Below the pieces are notes generated by a model. The model did not search any database. It was not told the origin of the DNA and saw nothing but the letters and a program-made list of their open reading frames with translations. Shown here one piece after another: positions 63,940 to 64,000 of a DNA stretch of 64,000 nt. Where the stretch lies: positions 1,488,001 through 1,552,000 of the forward strand of contig NZ_CP161805.1 in the NCBI RefSeq assembly GCF_040801785.1, written 5' to 3'. Within the stretch, counting starts at the first letter, position 1. The number at the start of each line of letters is the position of its first letter. The translations under genes were made by a program, and so were the position numbers. Origin of the DNA: Sulfitobacter sp. LCG007. GTDB taxonomy: Bacteria > Pseudomonadota > Alphaproteobacteria > Rhodobacterales > Rhodobacteraceae.

Positions 63940-64000
63940 ATGCTGTCAGTTGAAGAAGTTGCCAACCATTTTGGCCTGCGACCGGACACTGTCCGGCGCA
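63940..64000 (+). CDS. HTH-domain protein (N-terminal fragment, runs off window)
   Basis: Opens MLSVEEVANHFGLRPDTVRR with GAGGA upstream, a helix-turn-helix of the excisionase/MerR-like (HTH_17) type used by phage and plasmid regulators or Xis proteins. Only 20 codons are visible before the end of the window. It is divergent from the helicase-like gene across the 51-bp dyad, so it may be the regulator or excisionase of that module. Confidence 0.55.
   Translation, partial: MLSVEEVANHFGLRPDTVRR

Overview
The window is GC-rich alphaproteobacterial DNA, almost certainly from the Rhodobacteraceae (Roseobacter-type). Supporting signs are the xerD–aroK–aroB order, the pyrH–frr–uppS–cdsA–dxr–rseP–bamA–skp–fabZ–lpxA–lpxI–lpxB envelope cluster with LpxI rather than LpxH, sciP beside ctrA, LpxI/DUF1127/DUF1153 families, and a GTTC-N7-GTTC SOS box. 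TTG and GTG starts are frequent.

Layout. 0-14.5 kb: an arginase/ornithine cyclodeaminase pair, a GFA protein, DsbB with a YqaA-type membrane protein, tRNA-Leu(CAA), a GH25 lipoprotein, a MobA-like NTP transferase, two paralogous FAD/GcvT-type demethylating dehydrogenases around a divergent DUF2254 gene, a tandem GNAT protein, a Tat-exported intradiol-dioxygenase-fold protein coupled to a haem-b-type membrane protein, and a CNNM/CorC protein. 14.6-28.8 kb: xerD with a conserved secreted protein and a 49-residue membrane protein; aroK-aroB; DoxX; ssb; a lytic transglycosylase; a peptide-type ABC importer without a binding protein, next to an AraC regulator; miaA. 28.9-41.1 kb: the envelope-biogenesis cluster, all on the plus strand, with short gaps or overlaps. 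It covers UMP kinase, ribosome recycling, undecaprenyl and isoprenoid synthesis, phospholipid synthesis, outer-membrane protein assembly and lipid A synthesis. 41.2-55.7 kb: mnmA, sciP-ctrA (cell-cycle control), ligA-recG, an SOS-box-preceded 42-residue membrane peptide with a structured 3' RNA and strong terminator, a NifU-like scaffold, hisI, gluQ, trmFO, an enoyl-CoA hydratase, a thioesterase, and a DUF1127/MocR divergent pair with an elaborate control region.

55.7-60.7 kb is an insertion-sequence scrapyard. It holds IS481 and IS3 remnants, a maleate-isomerase-like gene overlapping a 5'-truncated hydantoinase, a complete IS3-family (IS407-like) element abutting an inverted partial copy of itself, an IS110 3' remnant, and an HNH nuclease gene that has lost its N terminus. 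60.8-64.0 kb has a different, plasmid/integrative-element character: a KfrA-like coiled-coil DNA-binding protein with a perfect palindrome in its promoter, a large P-loop helicase-like protein with a four-cysteine insert, and a divergent HTH gene cut by the window end. A 51-bp dyad lies between the last two.

The best candidates for undescribed biology are the SOS-box/small-peptide/structured-RNA unit at 48.3-48.7 kb and the KfrA-helicase-HTH module at 60.8-64 kb with its two dyads. Third is the IS3 element whose two copies share the same palindromic insert splitting the transposase. All functional statements come from reading sequence; no searches were run.
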